Source of the DNA: Curtobacterium herbarum
GTDB taxonomy: Bacteria > Actinomycetota > Actinomycetes > Actinomycetales > Microbacteriaceae
Length of the DNA: 64,000 nt
Direction of reading: 5' to 3'
Assembly: GCF_016907335.1 (NCBI RefSeq)
Contig: NZ_JAFBBT010000001.1
Location: 1,488,001-1,552,000, forward strand
Part shown: positions 62,722 through 64,000 of the stretch, in pieces
Numbering within the stretch: position 1 is the stretch's first letter
Layout of the letters: each line of letters begins with the position of its first letter
Translations under genes and position numbers: made by a program
The notes under the pieces: model-generated
Told to the model about the DNA's origin: nothing
Databases searched by the model: none
Seen by the model: the letters and a program-made list of their open reading frames with translations, nothing else

Positions 62722-63624
62722 ATGGCAGCGCAGGTCCGGGTCTACCGTCAGCGGATCAAGTCGGCGAAGACCACGAAGAAGGTCACGCGCGCCATGGAGT
62801 TGATCTCGGCGTCGCGGATCCAGAAGGCGCAAGCCCGCATGGCCGCGTCCGGTCCGTACTCGCGTGCGGTGACCCGGGCCGTGTCCGCGGTGGCGACGTT
62901 CTCGAACGTCGACCACGTGCTGACCACCGAGCCGGCCACGTCGACCCGTGCGGCCGTGGTGCTGTTCACCTCGGACCGTGGGCTCAACGGCGCGTTCAGC
63001 ACCAACGTTCTCAAGCAGGGCGAGGAGCTCGCCTCCCTGCTCCGCAGCGAGGGCAAGGACATCGTGTACTACCTGGTCGGACGCAAGTCCGTCGGGTACT
63101 TCGCGTTCCGTGAGCGTGCGTCGGAGCAGCAGTGGGTCGGCAACACCGACCAGCCGGAGTTCTCGACCGCCAAGGAGATCGGCGACGCCGTCGTGGCGAA
63201 GTTCCTGCAGGACACCGCCGAGGGCGGCGTGGACGAGATCCACATCGTGTTCAACCGGTTCCTCAGCCTCGCCACGCAGGAGCCGCAGGTCGTCCGCCTG
63301 CTGCCGCTCGAGGTCGTGGACGGAGTGGACGAGCCCTCGGGCGACGAGCCGCTGCCGCTGTACGAGTTCGAGCCGGACGCCGATGCAGTGCTCGACTCGC
63401 TGCTGCCGGTCTACATCGAGAGCCGCATCTTCAACGCCATGCTGCAGTCGGCTGCTTCCGAGCACGCCGCCCGCCAGAAGGCCATGAAGGCGGCGAGCGA
63501 CAACGCCGACTCCCTGATCCGTGACTTCACCCGTCTCGCGAACAACGCGCGACAGGCCGAGATCACGCAGCAGATCTCCGAGATCGTCGGCGGCGCCGAC
63601 GCCCTCTCGTCGAAGAAGAAGTAG
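62722..63624 (+). CDS. atpG: ATP synthase subunit gamma
   Basis: Central stalk subunit of 300 residues; the N-terminal [29 protein letters not shown] and C-terminal [42 protein letters not shown] are diagnostic. ATG follows the atpA stop directly. Confidence 0.97.
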   Translation: MAAQVRVYRQRIKSAKTTKKVTRAMELISASRIQKAQARMAASGPYSRAVTRAVSAVATFSNVDHVLTTEPATSTRAAVVLFTSDRGLNGAFSTNVLKQGEELASLLRSEGKDIVYYLVGRKSVGYFAFRERASEQQWVGNTDQPEFSTAKEIGDAVVAKFLQDTAEGGVDEIHIVFNRFLSLATQEPQVVRLLPLEVVDGVDEPSGDEPLPLYEFEPDADAVLDSLLPVYIESRIFNAMLQSAASEHAARQKAMKAASDNADSLIRDFTRLANNARQAEITQQISEIVGGADALSSKKK

Positions 63625-63670
63625 TCCGCCGCGTGCGCGGACAGACACCCACCCCAGGAAGGCACCAGCC

Positions 63671-64000
63671 ATGACCGACACCGCAACCACCGCGGTCGAG
63701 ACGTCGTCGGCGCCCGGTGTCGGCCGGATCGCCCGTGTCACGGGTCCCGTCGTCGACATCGAGTTCCCGCATGACGCGATCCCGGAGATGTACAACCTCC
63801 TGTTCACGACCATCACCATCGGTGAGTCGTCGCAGGAGATCGGCCTCGAGGTCGCCCAGCACCTCGGCGACGACCTCGTCCGCGCCATCTCCCTGAAGCC
63901 GACCGACGGCCTCGTCCGTGGTCAGGAAGTCCGTGACTCGGGCGCCCCGATCTCGGTCCCCGTCGGCGACGTCACCAAGGGCAAGGTCTTCGACGTCCTC
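63671..64000 (+). CDS. atpD: ATP synthase subunit beta, N-terminal part (cut by window end)
   Basis: The first 110 residues are visible: [18 protein letters not shown] at about 17-34 is the beta-barrel start of F1 beta, and [31 protein letters not shown] follows. The gene continues past 64000. ATG 63671 has AGGAAGG upstream. The frame and operon position leave no doubt. Confidence 0.96.
   Translation, partial: MTDTATTAVETSSAPGVGRIARVTGPVVDIEFPHDAIPEMYNLLFTTITIGESSQEIGLEVAQHLGDDLVRAISLKPTDGLVRGQEVRDSGAPISVPVGDVTKGKVFDVL

Noticed and set aside
61045..63888. A 947-codon open frame antisense to atpA and atpG.
   Set aside because: Shadow of the ATP synthase genes, typical for high GC codon bias; no start signal or known domain.

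Overview
The window is chromosomal DNA of a very high-GC actinobacterium. Several things point to the Microbacteriaceae, with Curtobacterium or a close relative as my best guess: the gene order hom-thrC-thrB-rho-prfA-prmC-(Sua5)-(WecA-like)-atp operon, a Rho carrying a long low-complexity insertion, many GTG starts, and many promoters whose -10 box lies 6-8 nt before the start codon, as expected for leaderless mRNAs. I see no rRNA, phage, insertion sequence or CRISPR. There is one tRNA, tRNA-Arg(CCG).

Layout. 1-5.2 kb: the end of an MFS transporter, a sensor kinase / membrane protein / response regulator operon, and metX. 5.3-12 kb: metY, a small double-DivIVA-motif protein, an acyltransferase, an SDR, a PRTase-S51 peptidase-ung operon and a GNAT. 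12-15 kb: a gluconate module (gntR divergent from gntP-gntK) with an AT-rich palindromic operator. 15-21 kb: an ABC-F ATPase, an epimerase, an unknown gene, a DUF2975/XRE pair and an amidase. 21.5-26.6 kb: a complete five-gene oligopeptide-type ABC importer whose four membrane and ATPase genes overlap by 4 nt. 26.7-29.4 kb: a hydrolase divergent from an iron-regulated siderophore-interacting protein and FecE-type ATPase. 30-36 kb: a zincin-like protein, a flavoprotein reductase, a degenerate arginase-fold protein, and PspA with a TPM-domain protein. 36-42 kb: a single-module NRPS of the poly(amino acid) synthetase (Pls) type, followed after 8 nt by an M1 peptidase, with a phosphopantetheinyl transferase converging on them. 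42.3-64 kb: housekeeping genes, namely tRNA-Arg, argS, lysA, hom, thrC, thrB, rho, prfA, prmC, Sua5, a WecA-like transferase and atpI-like/atpBEFHAGD (atpD is cut by the window end).

The most unusual signal is non-coding. A roughly 90-nt element with three half-sites (one inverted, then two direct) occurs as a four-copy array at 20.93-21.45 kb, a three-copy array at 29.50-29.99 kb and a single copy at 395-484. The half-site sequence differs between loci, but spacing and pairing are kept. These are the only three long gaps between convergent genes in the window, and each one holds the element. Separate long palindromes lie at 5260-5331, 16625-16676 and 30065-30120.

The methionine (metX/metY), threonine (hom/thrB/thrC) and lysine (lysA) genes together cover most of the aspartate-family branches.
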